A DNA stretch of 64,000 bases from Anaerolineae bacterium (GTDB lineage: Bacteria > Chloroflexota > Anaerolineae > Aggregatilineales > UBA2796), in NCBI GenBank assembly GCA_019637555.1, contig JAHBVK010000028.1:16642-80641 (forward strand). Reading direction: 5' to 3'. The stretch's first letter is position 1, and each line of letters opens with the position of its first letter. The notes under the pieces were generated by a model. That model was not told the DNA's origin and made no database searches. It was given only the letters and a program-made list of their open reading frames with translations. Below, in pieces: positions 35,461 to 43,217 of this stretch. Made by a program: the position numbers and the translations under genes.

Positions 35461-37008
35461 TTGAACGCTTCAGCTAGGCAACGGTTTTCGATAGTGCGCG
35501 TTATTGCGTTCATTTTAGTGGGCGTGGTGCTGTTTCTCGCTGGTATGTTGACCTCCACTGCAAGTGACACCCGTACCATTCTGGCAGGTGTGTGTTTATT
35601 GCTGCTGGCTTTGTTGCTGGCGCTTAGCGTGCGAGATCGTAAAGAAGCACGCCGCATCGCCAATGTCGGTGTACCGATGGACAATCGGATGCGTGCGCGG
35701 GCGATCTTCGAGATGGCGAATACACTCGGAGAAACACTCGACTATAAGAAAGTGACCGCGGCTGCTCTCGATCTCGGCTTTTTAGGCTTGAAAGATGCCT
35801 CTATCGCCACAACGAATGAACTGATCGGTATGGTGATGTTGTTCCACCATGACGAACTTCGGATCATTAGCGCACGTGGCTTGACGCGTCAGGACGAGAA
35901 GGTAACGGCGCGGGGTGAACAAGGTTTATTGGCAAAGGCGTTAGATATCGCCGAACCAATTGTCTCTGGCAATGTGCGAAACGATCCCGAACTTGGCTAC
36001 TTTGCAGGCTTGCAGGATGCCCGCTCGGTATTAATTATCCCCCTACGTGCTGGCTATCAGAATTATGGTGTCCTCGTATACGCGGCGCATCAGGATGATG
36101 CCTTCGAGGGCGATCATCTGGCGATGTTGGCAGCGATTGCTAGCCAAGCTACCATCGCACTGCAAAATGCCACGTTGTATCAAAACCTCCGTGCTGAGAA
36201 GGAACGACTGGTGGAGGTTGAGGAAGATGCTCGCAAGAAGCTGGCACGGGATCTTCATGATGGTCCAACGCAGAGCATTTCTGCCATCGCCATGCGCGTC
36301 AACCTGATCAAGAGTAATTTGCTAGAAAACAAAATTACCCCTCAGAAAGTTGCCGAAGAACTGGTGAAAATTGAGGACATTGCCCGTCGCGCGACCAAAG
36401 AGATGCGGCACATGCTCTTCACGTTGCGTCCGCTAGTGCTGGAATCGCAGGGTTTGACCGCTGCCGTTGAGCAACTGGCAGCCAAGATGAAAGAGACCCA
36501 TGATCTCAATGTGGTGGTAGAAGCCCAACCCAATGTTGAAACCCTGCTAGAAGGGCATGCTCAGGGCTTGCTGTTCTACATCATGGAGGAAGCGGTTAAC
36601 AACGCCCGTAAGCACGCTCAAGCCAGTAAAGTAACATTGCGCCTGTATCGCGAAGATAATTACTGTATCGGCGAGATCGAAGATAACGGCGTTGGATTCG
36701 ATATCTCACGTATCAACAACAATTACGAATCGCGTGGCAGTTTGGGCATGGTCAACATGCGCGAGCGCGCCGCCTCAATCGACGGTTTGATCGATATTCA
36801 GAGTGAAATCGGCAAGGGAACACGCATTGCTATTGCCGTGCCGATCAAAGTGCGTCCTCAACCGGAAAATAGGGGCATTCAAGAGGCTGCTTCCGCCAAC
36901 GCCGCGCGACGCATTCCTAACGGTAGCGTTGCCAACAGTAACAACGCAACTGCAGTAGACGCTTCTTCTATGCGTCGTCCCAAGCCCAAACCCGCCGTGA
37001 CGCGTTAA
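35461..37008 (+). CDS. NarL-class sensor histidine kinase with GAF domain
   Basis: A 515-aa kinase. Two membrane helices (about 12-58) open the protein. A GAF sensor domain covers about 85-235. The H-box is LARDLHDGPTQS (His near 265) of the HisKA_3 dimerisation type, and the HATPase core shows EEAVNNARKHA (N-box), IEDNGVGFD and SLGMVNMRERA (G-boxes). The tail (460-515) is low-complexity Asn/Ala. HisKA_3 kinases normally pair with a NarL-type response regulator, but none lies adjacent, so it is an orphan here. The start is TTG 35461. Confidence 0.9.
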   Translation: MNASARQRFSIVRVIAFILVGVVLFLAGMLTSTASDTRTILAGVCLLLLALLLALSVRDRKEARRIANVGVPMDNRMRARAIFEMANTLGETLDYKKVTAAALDLGFLGLKDASIATTNELIGMVMLFHHDELRIISARGLTRQDEKVTARGEQGLLAKALDIAEPIVSGNVRNDPELGYFAGLQDARSVLIIPLRAGYQNYGVLVYAAHQDDAFEGDHLAMLAAIASQATIALQNATLYQNLRAEKERLVEVEEDARKKLARDLHDGPTQSISAIAMRVNLIKSNLLENKITPQKVAEELVKIEDIARRATKEMRHMLFTLRPLVLESQGLTAAVEQLAAKMKETHDLNVVVEAQPNVETLLEGHAQGLLFYIMEEAVNNARKHAQASKVTLRLYREDNYCIGEIEDNGVGFDISRINNNYESRGSLGMVNMRERAASIDGLIDIQSEIGKGTRIAIAVPIKVRPQPENRGIQEAASANAARRIPNGSVANSNNATAVDASSMRRPKPKPAVTR

Positions 37009-37010
37009 TC

Positions 37011-38699
37011 TCACCTAAGATTCAAAGCTCGAAGCGTATAATCACTGCCTTCCCAGTATAAGATCGCGTTGCCATCCGGTGATACCGACCAGTCATCGTT
37101 GGCGATACTGATCGGCTGTTGAGCAGGGTCGGTCACAATGGTCGATTGTCCAGTACTGATGTCATACATCTGTAGTTGCATCGACTGACCTAAAGCCAGA
37201 GGAACATAGTAAAAACTGTTGCTATCGCGCCAGCGGTACGACCCGAAAATCGCTAGCTTGTTGGCAGTGGCATTGGGGACAGTTTCAATCAGATAGATGC
37301 CACTAACATTTGGATCTTCTTGGAAGGGCGCGTAGAACAGCACAAATTTACCGCCCGGCGCGACAGCTAACCCGCGCATGTGACCAACTTGCGGAAGCAT
37401 GACAGCACTGCTACGTGTGCTAATCGTATAGATGCTTAGTTTGTAGCGATTGGTGCGTGCAATTGGTTCGGCAAGCAGTATGCGATCCTCATCCAACCAG
37501 TAAACTAAGCCGCCTTGCTGGACCTGCACCAAGACCCGATTGCTACCATCCAAGTCGGAAATCCAGACTTCAGTTGCGGGTGGGATACCACCGGGGATGT
37601 CATCAGCAGGATGGCGGTGCCATAAAAGGTGCGATACATTGGGCGAAAACTGCGCCCATGCGCCGCCCGTTGCCAACGGCGTCACCGTACCATCCACCAT
37701 ACGTGTGATCGACATCTGACCATCACGTAGCTCGAGGCGGTATTGATCATCTGGTGAGCGCATTTGCAGAGGATAACCATCGAACGGCTGCGGATCGCCG
37801 CCCACTATATTGATCGAGAATATCTGCGCCAATTGCCCATCGGGTCCATCCCAGAAACGTGCTGATTGGCTATCAGGTGACCACCACGCCAGTGTGCAGC
37901 AACCGGATCGGGTTAGCGTGACGATCTGACGATTTGTGCCTAGTGGTGCTGCCGTAAACGCAGGACGGGTATAAGGCGATGGTTGATTGCGCGCCAGAGG
38001 GGGCCATGATAGCGCGAACGCGTTCAGTGGCGCTTCGTTGAAGTCGATGTCGGGTTGGTTGATCACATTCTGCCAACGATTAGCCGCGGTTAGATCTTTG
38101 ACGAAGCCACCATACGTGTGATAACCAATGGTCGCCAGCATATCCCAATCGGTATCGATATACGCTGCCGGATTATAGGCAATTCCGTAACTAGAATCGC
38201 GTACTTCCAGATGTAGATGCGGGCGCGAAATGCAGGTCAAATCGGGATCGCCGCTATAGCCGATCACATCGCCGCGTTTGATTGGCTGCCCTTTCATTAA
38301 GGTCGATTTGACGTTGAGGTGTCCGTAAACCGAAGTCAAGCGTAGATCACGATGAAAAATAGTCAGATTGTGCGGCTCAAGACCGAAGCTCATATTATCG
38401 ACCTGATCGATTTCTCCGTCACCGATGGCAAGTACTGGTGTGTTGCATGGAGCGGAGAAATCGACACCGAAGTGCAGATTCTGTCCGGCAGCGTACCAAT
38501 AGCGCCCATAGTTGAACGCGCCTATTGTGTTACCGTACTGTTGATCGAGCAACCATGTCGTTGGACCGGGAGCGCCAGCGAAAGGCAGTCCGAAAGGTCT
38601 GAAAGGAGCCTGTTTCGCAGCCGTAGATATGGGGAAGGGGGCAAGCGTAAACAGGGCGCTAAGGAGCAGCGTCGCCGCAAGTAGTGTTTTTTTGATCAT
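37011..38699 (-). CDS. Exported M23 peptidase with beta-propeller-like C-terminus
   Basis: A 562-aa protein. The signal peptide covers about 1-28. The LytM/M23 zinc-peptidase domain (about 70-180) has HFGVDFS, YGHLN and HLHLE, the three ligand motifs, all intact, so it should cleave peptidoglycan cross-bridges. From about 250 to 562, WD40/TolB-like strands repeat (WWSPDSQSARFW, QFSPNVSHLLWHR, VSPDGNAILYW), probably a six-bladed propeller for wall or protein binding. Its stop is 2 bases from the convergent kinase stop. It is single-gene, with no operon partner. Confidence 0.88.
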   Translation of the reverse strand: MIKKTLLAATLLLSALFTLAPFPISTAAKQAPFRPFGLPFAGAPGPTTWLLDQQYGNTIGAFNYGRYWYAAGQNLHFGVDFSAPCNTPVLAIGDGEIDQVDNMSFGLEPHNLTIFHRDLRLTSVYGHLNVKSTLMKGQPIKRGDVIGYSGDPDLTCISRPHLHLEVRDSSYGIAYNPAAYIDTDWDMLATIGYHTYGGFVKDLTAANRWQNVINQPDIDFNEAPLNAFALSWPPLARNQPSPYTRPAFTAAPLGTNRQIVTLTRSGCCTLAWWSPDSQSARFWDGPDGQLAQIFSINIVGGDPQPFDGYPLQMRSPDDQYRLELRDGQMSITRMVDGTVTPLATGGAWAQFSPNVSHLLWHRHPADDIPGGIPPATEVWISDLDGSNRVLVQVQQGGLVYWLDEDRILLAEPIARTNRYKLSIYTISTRSSAVMLPQVGHMRGLAVAPGGKFVLFYAPFQEDPNVSGIYLIETVPNATANKLAIFGSYRWRDSNSFYYVPLALGQSMQLQMYDISTGQSTIVTDPAQQPISIANDDWSVSPDGNAILYWEGSDYTLRALNLR

Positions 38700-38734
38700 G
38701 TGGGGATGATAGCGCGAATGCCTGAGAAAGAGAT

Positions 38735-38771
38735 AAAAAATCCCCTTCTCCGCACACTTGAAGAAGGGGAT
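38735..38771 (-). terminator. Rho-independent terminator of RNA-binding protein gene
   Basis: On the minus strand, ATCCCCTTCT pairs with AGAAGGGGAT (38762-38771 with 38740-38749), then runs into six T. Its stem is the same as that of the gap-pgk terminator at 33157-33208. Confidence 0.85.
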
Positions 38772-38794
38772 TGAAGTTTTAAGTTAGGTCGAAC

Positions 38795-39169
38795 TTAGAA
38801 GCGACGAGGACGTGAGTTGCCGCGCGAATCATCGCGGTCACGACGACCACCGCCGCCGCCACCACCATAACCACCGCCACCACCACGACCACCGCCAAAA
38901 CCACCACCACCGGAACGCTCCTCGCGAGGACGCGCTTCGTTGACGGTCAGAGGACGGTTATCGAGGCTGAAGCCATTGAAACGACGAATGGCTTCAGCAG
39001 CAGCCTCATCGGTTTCCATCTCTACAAAGCCGAAACCTTTTGATCTGCCCGTATCACGATCCTTGATGATTGCCACATCTGTGATCTCACCAACCTGCGA
39101 GAACAGTTCACGAATATCAGTCTCTGTCGAGTTGTACGACAGATTTCCAACATACAATTTCTTGCCCAC
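38795..39169 (-). CDS. RRM-type RNA-binding protein, glycine-rich tail
   Basis: A 124-aa protein starting at GTG 39169 ([12 protein letters not shown]), chosen because CAGGAG lies 6 bases upstream; a longer ATG start lacks that support. Residues 2-80 form one RNA recognition motif with RNP2 LYVGNL and RNP1 KGFGFVEM. Residues 85-124 are Gly/Arg-rich, with RGG-type repeats. It resembles cold-induced cyanobacterial and chloroflexal Rbp proteins, which bind mRNA. It ends in a strong terminator and is separated from ftsA by another. Confidence 0.92.
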   Translation of the reverse strand: MGKKLYVGNLSYNSTETDIRELFSQVGEITDVAIIKDRDTGRSKGFGFVEMETDEAAAEAIRRFNGFSLDNRPLTVNEARPREERSGGGGFGGGRGGGGGYGGGGGGGRRDRDDSRGNSRPRRF

Positions 39170-39225
39170 ACTAAACTCCTGTGGTTCTGGAACGATCAAT
39201 CAATAGCGTACAGACGTGGCAAAAA

Positions 39226-39261
39226 CCAAAAAAGTGCCGAACTGTGTGCGAAGTCCGGCAC
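39226..39261 (-). terminator. Rho-independent terminator of ftsQ-ftsA
   Basis: On the minus strand, GTGCCGGACT pairs with AGTTCGGCAC (39252-39261 with 39234-39243, one G-T pair) over an 8-base loop and runs into TTTTTT. It ends the ftsQA transcript before the RNA-binding protein gene. Confidence 0.83.
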
Positions 39262-39357
39262 CCGTATAGGATTTCTGAACCCGGTCTATCTCTACACTAT
39301 CGAATCGTATTATTGACCAGAAATGTGCATTTGTAAAGATGCGCCACACAAGTCATC

Positions 39358-40677
39358 TTAGTTTTCATCATCTTCTGGTAACAGTCGCTTCATCAAAGTA
39401 GAGGCAGCGTGTCTTAACGCTTTAACAACGTTGCCACTCTCACTGCTTGCTCCACCGCTGCTTACGTTACCGTTGCGTCCATTATTGCCGCCGCTGCTGC
39501 CACGAACAGGACGGGCGCTCCTACCGCGCCGATCATCTTCCTGATCCATCATCAAGCCGAGGCGCAGCAAGCCAACGCTGGTGCTGTAGCTAGGATTACG
39601 CAGCTGATCGGCAACACCACTGATGCGTTCCGGTTGAGCAACACGCACGGGCATCTTCAACACATCCGCCGCTACTTGTTTGATCCCCGGCAATTGTGCT
39701 ACACCGCCCGTTAACACTGCGCCTGCCGAAAGCAAGCCATCATAGGCGCTGTACTTAACTTCTTTGAGCACAAGCTGAAACAACTCTTCAATGCGTGAAT
39801 GGATGATATTGGCGAGATCGGCGCGATGCACCTGACTCATCTGCTCTTCACCGAAGGGCTGGACATGGAAAATCTCTTTCGGATCGATGTCGCGGGGGGA
39901 AGCGTGACCGTAAGTTTTCTTGACACCTTCAGCCACTTCAAAGGGCAGATGCAGCAGTTGAGCAATGTCGTTAGTGACGTGCCAGCCGCCGACAGGGATG
40001 ATCGCTGTATGCCAGACAGAGCCATCAATGAAAATAGCGAGGTCTGTCGTGCCGCCGCCAATATCAATGACCATCACGCCCATATCGCGCTCAGTATCAC
40101 TCAGGACCACATCACCGGAAGCGAGGCAGTTGAGAATAAAGCGATCTACGTAAACGCCTGCGCCTTCGACGCATTTCTGGACATTCTGCAAACTGCTCGA
40201 CGCTGCCATCACAATATGTGCTTCAACTTCCAAGCGGAAGCCGTGCATGCCAAGTGGGCTGCGAATACCATCTTGCCCATCGAGCGCATAATTGCGAGGA
40301 ATCACATGGAGGACTTCGCGGTTGTGTGGCAGGGCAACAGCGCGAGCAGCATCCATCGCCCGTTCTAGATCACCGATCTGCACACCACGCGGGCTATTGA
40401 TCCCGACTACCCCACGGCTATTCTTTGAGTCCACGTGTGCGCCTGCCACACTGACGAAAGCGCGTCCGATCTCATAACCGCTGCTACGTTCTGCTTTGTG
40501 TACCGATGAGGAAATCGCCTGCGTCAGTGAGGGGACATCATATACGACACCCTTCTTCATACCGCGCGATGGCTCTACACCGATGCCAACGACGTGCAGG
40601 CTATCCGCCCGCACCTCGCCCACAATGGTGCAGATTTTTGTAGTTCCTACATCAATGCCGACGACTAGTTCACCCAT
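39358..40677 (-). CDS. ftsA: Cell division protein FtsA
   Basis: A 439-aa actin-like protein that tethers FtsZ to the membrane. Actin-family motifs: GIDVGTTKICTIVG (phosphate 1), VIDIGGGTTDLAIF (phosphate 2) and AGAVLTGGVAQLPG (adenosine). The 1C insertion subdomain lies near 85-165. A Gly/Ser/Asn-rich linker (about 378-415) precedes a C-terminal amphipathic helix (NVVKALRHAASTLMKRLL), the usual membrane anchor. It follows ftsQ by 41 bases, and a terminator lies downstream, so ftsZ is not co-transcribed here. Confidence 0.95.
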   Translation of the reverse strand: MGELVVGIDVGTTKICTIVGEVRADSLHVVGIGVEPSRGMKKGVVYDVPSLTQAISSSVHKAERSSGYEIGRAFVSVAGAHVDSKNSRGVVGINSPRGVQIGDLERAMDAARAVALPHNREVLHVIPRNYALDGQDGIRSPLGMHGFRLEVEAHIVMAASSSLQNVQKCVEGAGVYVDRFILNCLASGDVVLSDTERDMGVMVIDIGGGTTDLAIFIDGSVWHTAIIPVGGWHVTNDIAQLLHLPFEVAEGVKKTYGHASPRDIDPKEIFHVQPFGEEQMSQVHRADLANIIHSRIEELFQLVLKEVKYSAYDGLLSAGAVLTGGVAQLPGIKQVAADVLKMPVRVAQPERISGVADQLRNPSYSTSVGLLRLGLMMDQEDDRRGRSARPVRGSSGGNNGRNGNVSSGGASSESGNVVKALRHAASTLMKRLLPEDDEN

Positions 40678-40718
40678 GCTTGCTGCAACTCTTGGTCATC
40701 TGCGGCGCACTTACGCGA

Positions 40719-41888
40719 TCACGGTGCGCGGCTATAATAAGCTTCATCAGGATTGCTAACATTCACTTCGACGAACTGAATTCCTTGCTTAGTGTAATAC
40801 TCCTCGACAATACGGTTATATACCGCCATTTTTACTTCAATATCACGCCCATCGCCAAACCAAAGTGTCCATCCACGTCCATCGTGAAAGCCTAAGCCTT
40901 TTACAGGATCATACACCAACTCAGTAACATCGGGATAGAGCGCCTTAAATTGTAGCGCTCCAGCGATAGTATCAGGATCTATGCAGCTACCGGGACCGAG
41001 TACCTCATCCATGCCTTGCAGCGGACAGCCACCAAGATGGATCGATTGAGATGGTTTCTCCACCACGATACGTAGGAGATTAGATAAGTCTTCGCGCAGT
41101 TGCATCACGCGTCCGCGCACATCGACCCACACGCGCTGCCCCGATTGTTCCCAAATCAGCGCGGGTTCACGTTCAGTGACCGTGATCTGGATCATAGCAG
41201 GTGGCCAGCCAACATCAACTTGGGCATCGGCAATCGTTGGATCGAGACGAAGCTGCGCTTCTACCTGCGAGGCATCGACCCAGAAAAGATGCATATTAGC
41301 CAAGCCACTGCGCTGGAAAATCTCAGCGGGTTCAAGGTAACGTGTGCCACCCACGTAAATTTCACGGATGTAGAAGGCAGGGTTAGTTAGGAATAAGATC
41401 AGCACCAAGATCAACAGCGCAGCTAACAACGCGCTAAACCAGCGAGTGCTGACGTAGACTCGGCGCGGCGCGTTACGTGGCATAACGCTAGGCGGCAATC
41501 CGCCTTCATGAGCTGCTTTCTCCAACCGGCGCAGTCTGCGCCGTTCCGCTACGTTGATACCGACTTGTAAGCGTGAGACGCCAATCTGTCCACGACTGCT
41601 GGTGCGCTCCGACTCAGCTGACTCTTCGTCATCTGTATATGGCGCGGCAATCGGATCGGCTTCCGCGTAACCATAGTCAACGGGAGCATCATAGTCGCTG
41701 TAGGATTTCGGCGCTTCTAGTGGTGGCAGATCGTCCAAGTCTTGTGCCGATGGGATCGCATCCAGAGGTGGTTGCTGTGCGATAGACTCAATAGACTCAT
41801 CCGAGTTGTCGGGAGGATCGCTGACCTCATGACGGAGATCACGGCGCGGTTTGACCCGCGGAGGTGGACGGCGCTGGAAGAAATTCAT
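40719..41888 (-). CDS. ftsQ: Cell division protein FtsQ/DivIB
   Basis: A 389-aa protein. Residues 1-145 are a long disordered, acidic and Pro-rich cytoplasmic tail, ending in a basic patch (ERRRLRRLEK). One transmembrane helix lies at about 150-170. The POTRA domain (about 174-245: FYIREIYVGGTRYLEPAEIF) and the FtsQ beta domain follow outside the membrane. FtsQ links early and late divisome parts. The tail is longer than in most species. It is the first gene of the ftsQA pair, divergent from the XRE regulator. Confidence 0.88.
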   Translation of the reverse strand: MNFFQRRPPPRVKPRRDLRHEVSDPPDNSDESIESIAQQPPLDAIPSAQDLDDLPPLEAPKSYSDYDAPVDYGYAEADPIAAPYTDDEESAESERTSSRGQIGVSRLQVGINVAERRRLRRLEKAAHEGGLPPSVMPRNAPRRVYVSTRWFSALLAALLILVLILFLTNPAFYIREIYVGGTRYLEPAEIFQRSGLANMHLFWVDASQVEAQLRLDPTIADAQVDVGWPPAMIQITVTEREPALIWEQSGQRVWVDVRGRVMQLREDLSNLLRIVVEKPSQSIHLGGCPLQGMDEVLGPGSCIDPDTIAGALQFKALYPDVTELVYDPVKGLGFHDGRGWTLWFGDGRDIEVKMAVYNRIVEEYYTKQGIQFVEVNVSNPDEAYYSRAP

Positions 41889-42061
41889 AGCCTTCGATGA
41901 TAGCTACGGCGCTAATGGTTGTCTAGGTGTCTTTACCTTCTCATCGGATTATTACCATATTCTCTGCTGTAATTGCAGGCAAGGATCAGGCAAAACAGGC
42001 AAAACGGTTATCAATCAGTTGGTTTTTGGTTTAGCCAGCTAAAGGATTTTAGAATCGCGAT

Positions 42062-42880
42062 ATGAGACCAATCGATCAACGAAAGCAACAGCAGCAAGAA
42101 CGTCAACTGCTTGCAGATTTTCTGCGGACTCGTCGGGCGCGAGTCTCGCCAGCGGAATATGGCTTGGATTTTGGCAGACGGCGCACACCCGGATTGCGGC
42201 GCGAAGAGGTAGCAGACATCGCTGGAATTAGTCCTACATGGTACACGTGGCTAGAACAGGGACGCGACGTTCAAGCATCGGCGCAAGTGCTAGAGCGGAT
42301 TGCTTTCGCGCTGAAGCTGGAACCGCATGAGACCCGATATTTATTGACGCTGGCAAACGTTGCCCCAGAGCATGAAGGCAGAGAAGAGACAAATGCGCAG
42401 GTACGAGAATCAGTTACTCCCGCAGTTCGCCAATTGCTCAATCATCAGCAACCCTTTCCAGCTTACGTGCTTGGCAGATTCTGGGATTTTCTAGCATGGA
42501 ACGCGGCTGCGGATCAGTTATTCGGGGGCTTTGCTACAATGTCCGAAGCTCACCAAAATATGATTAGTTATGTGTTCTTGCGACCAGAAACGCGCTCACT
42601 GCTGCCCAACTGGGACGATCGTGCTCAAGCGATTACGGCAGAATTTCGCGCTGATTGCAGTCAGTACGCCGCCGATCCCTATTTCGTGCAGCGCGTCGAT
42701 CAATTCAAGGCGCAGAGTCCTGAATTTGCACAAATGTGGGAACGTCACGATGTTCGTCCGCGTGTTGGTGGAATCAGGACATTCAATCATCCTACCGAGG
42801 GCTGGCTGGAATACGAACAGGTGACATTGACCATAAGCAATGTGCCGGGGATTAAGATCGTCGTGTTGCTGGTCAGGTAA
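42062..42880 (+). CDS. XRE-type regulator with MmyB-like ligand domain
   Basis: A 272-aa regulator. The helix-turn-helix lies at about 20-85 (RRTPGLRREEVADIAGISPTWYTWLEQGRDV), and the C-terminal 160 residues match the MmyB-like domain, which binds fatty-acid-like ligands in known structures (PFPAYVLGRFWDFLAWNAAADQLF; late GWLEYEQVTL). It stands alone. Targets are not visible, but this group commonly controls a divergent or downstream oxidoreductase gene. Here the divergent gene is ftsQ and the downstream one a subtilase. Confidence 0.88.
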   Translation: MRPIDQRKQQQQERQLLADFLRTRRARVSPAEYGLDFGRRRTPGLRREEVADIAGISPTWYTWLEQGRDVQASAQVLERIAFALKLEPHETRYLLTLANVAPEHEGREETNAQVRESVTPAVRQLLNHQQPFPAYVLGRFWDFLAWNAAADQLFGGFATMSEAHQNMISYVFLRPETRSLLPNWDDRAQAITAEFRADCSQYAADPYFVQRVDQFKAQSPEFAQMWERHDVRPRVGGIRTFNHPTEGWLEYEQVTLTISNVPGIKIVVLLVR

Positions 42881-43217
42881 GTCATCAACATTTCGTGCAA
42901 GTGATAACTTCAGCGCATTCCTGCACAATTTTTAGGAAATTGTTATTTTTCTGTTAGAAGATATAATGACGACTTTCTCGTCGTAACCAAACGTTCGTTT
43001 GATTCTCGTAACCTTTAACACTACAACCGAACTCTATTCTCCAATGCGCACTCGGCAGCTATTTGTAGACTGACTAGGGCGATACGGGGCATGGAGTTTC
43101 AGGCATATACGAAAGAGGTGATGCTATTTAGGCAAAAAGGATGAGCTGGCACTAATTCGACAACCTAAATTAGTTCCTATTTGCATTTATTCCTCAACTG
43201 ATCTCTAGGGGGTTCTA
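42881..43217. promoter_or_regulatory. Promoter and long leader of the subtilase gene
   Basis: TTGTTA at 42940-42945 and TATAAT at 42962-42967 (16-base spacer) form a good promoter. If used, the leader before the start at 43218 is about 245 bases. It contains ACGAC/GTCGT (42969-42984) and the palindrome CAAACG-TT-CGTTTG (42988-43001), then no gene. Confidence 0.55.
42988..43001. promoter_or_regulatory. TetR-operator-like palindrome
   Basis: CAAACG and CGTTTG flank TT, giving a perfect 14-base palindrome a few tens of bases downstream of the -10 element, a normal repressor position. The sequence is like many TetR-family operators, but no TetR gene is nearby. Confidence 0.45.

Noticed and set aside
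38816..38915. Short repeat-like GGC/CCA-rich tract
   Set aside because: It is the codon pattern of the Gly-rich tail of the RRM protein, not a CRISPR or separate repeat.
43010..43200. Possible c-di-GMP or other riboswitch in the subtilase leader
   Set aside because: A GAAAG-like loop is present, but the conserved core elements of the classes I know are absent.
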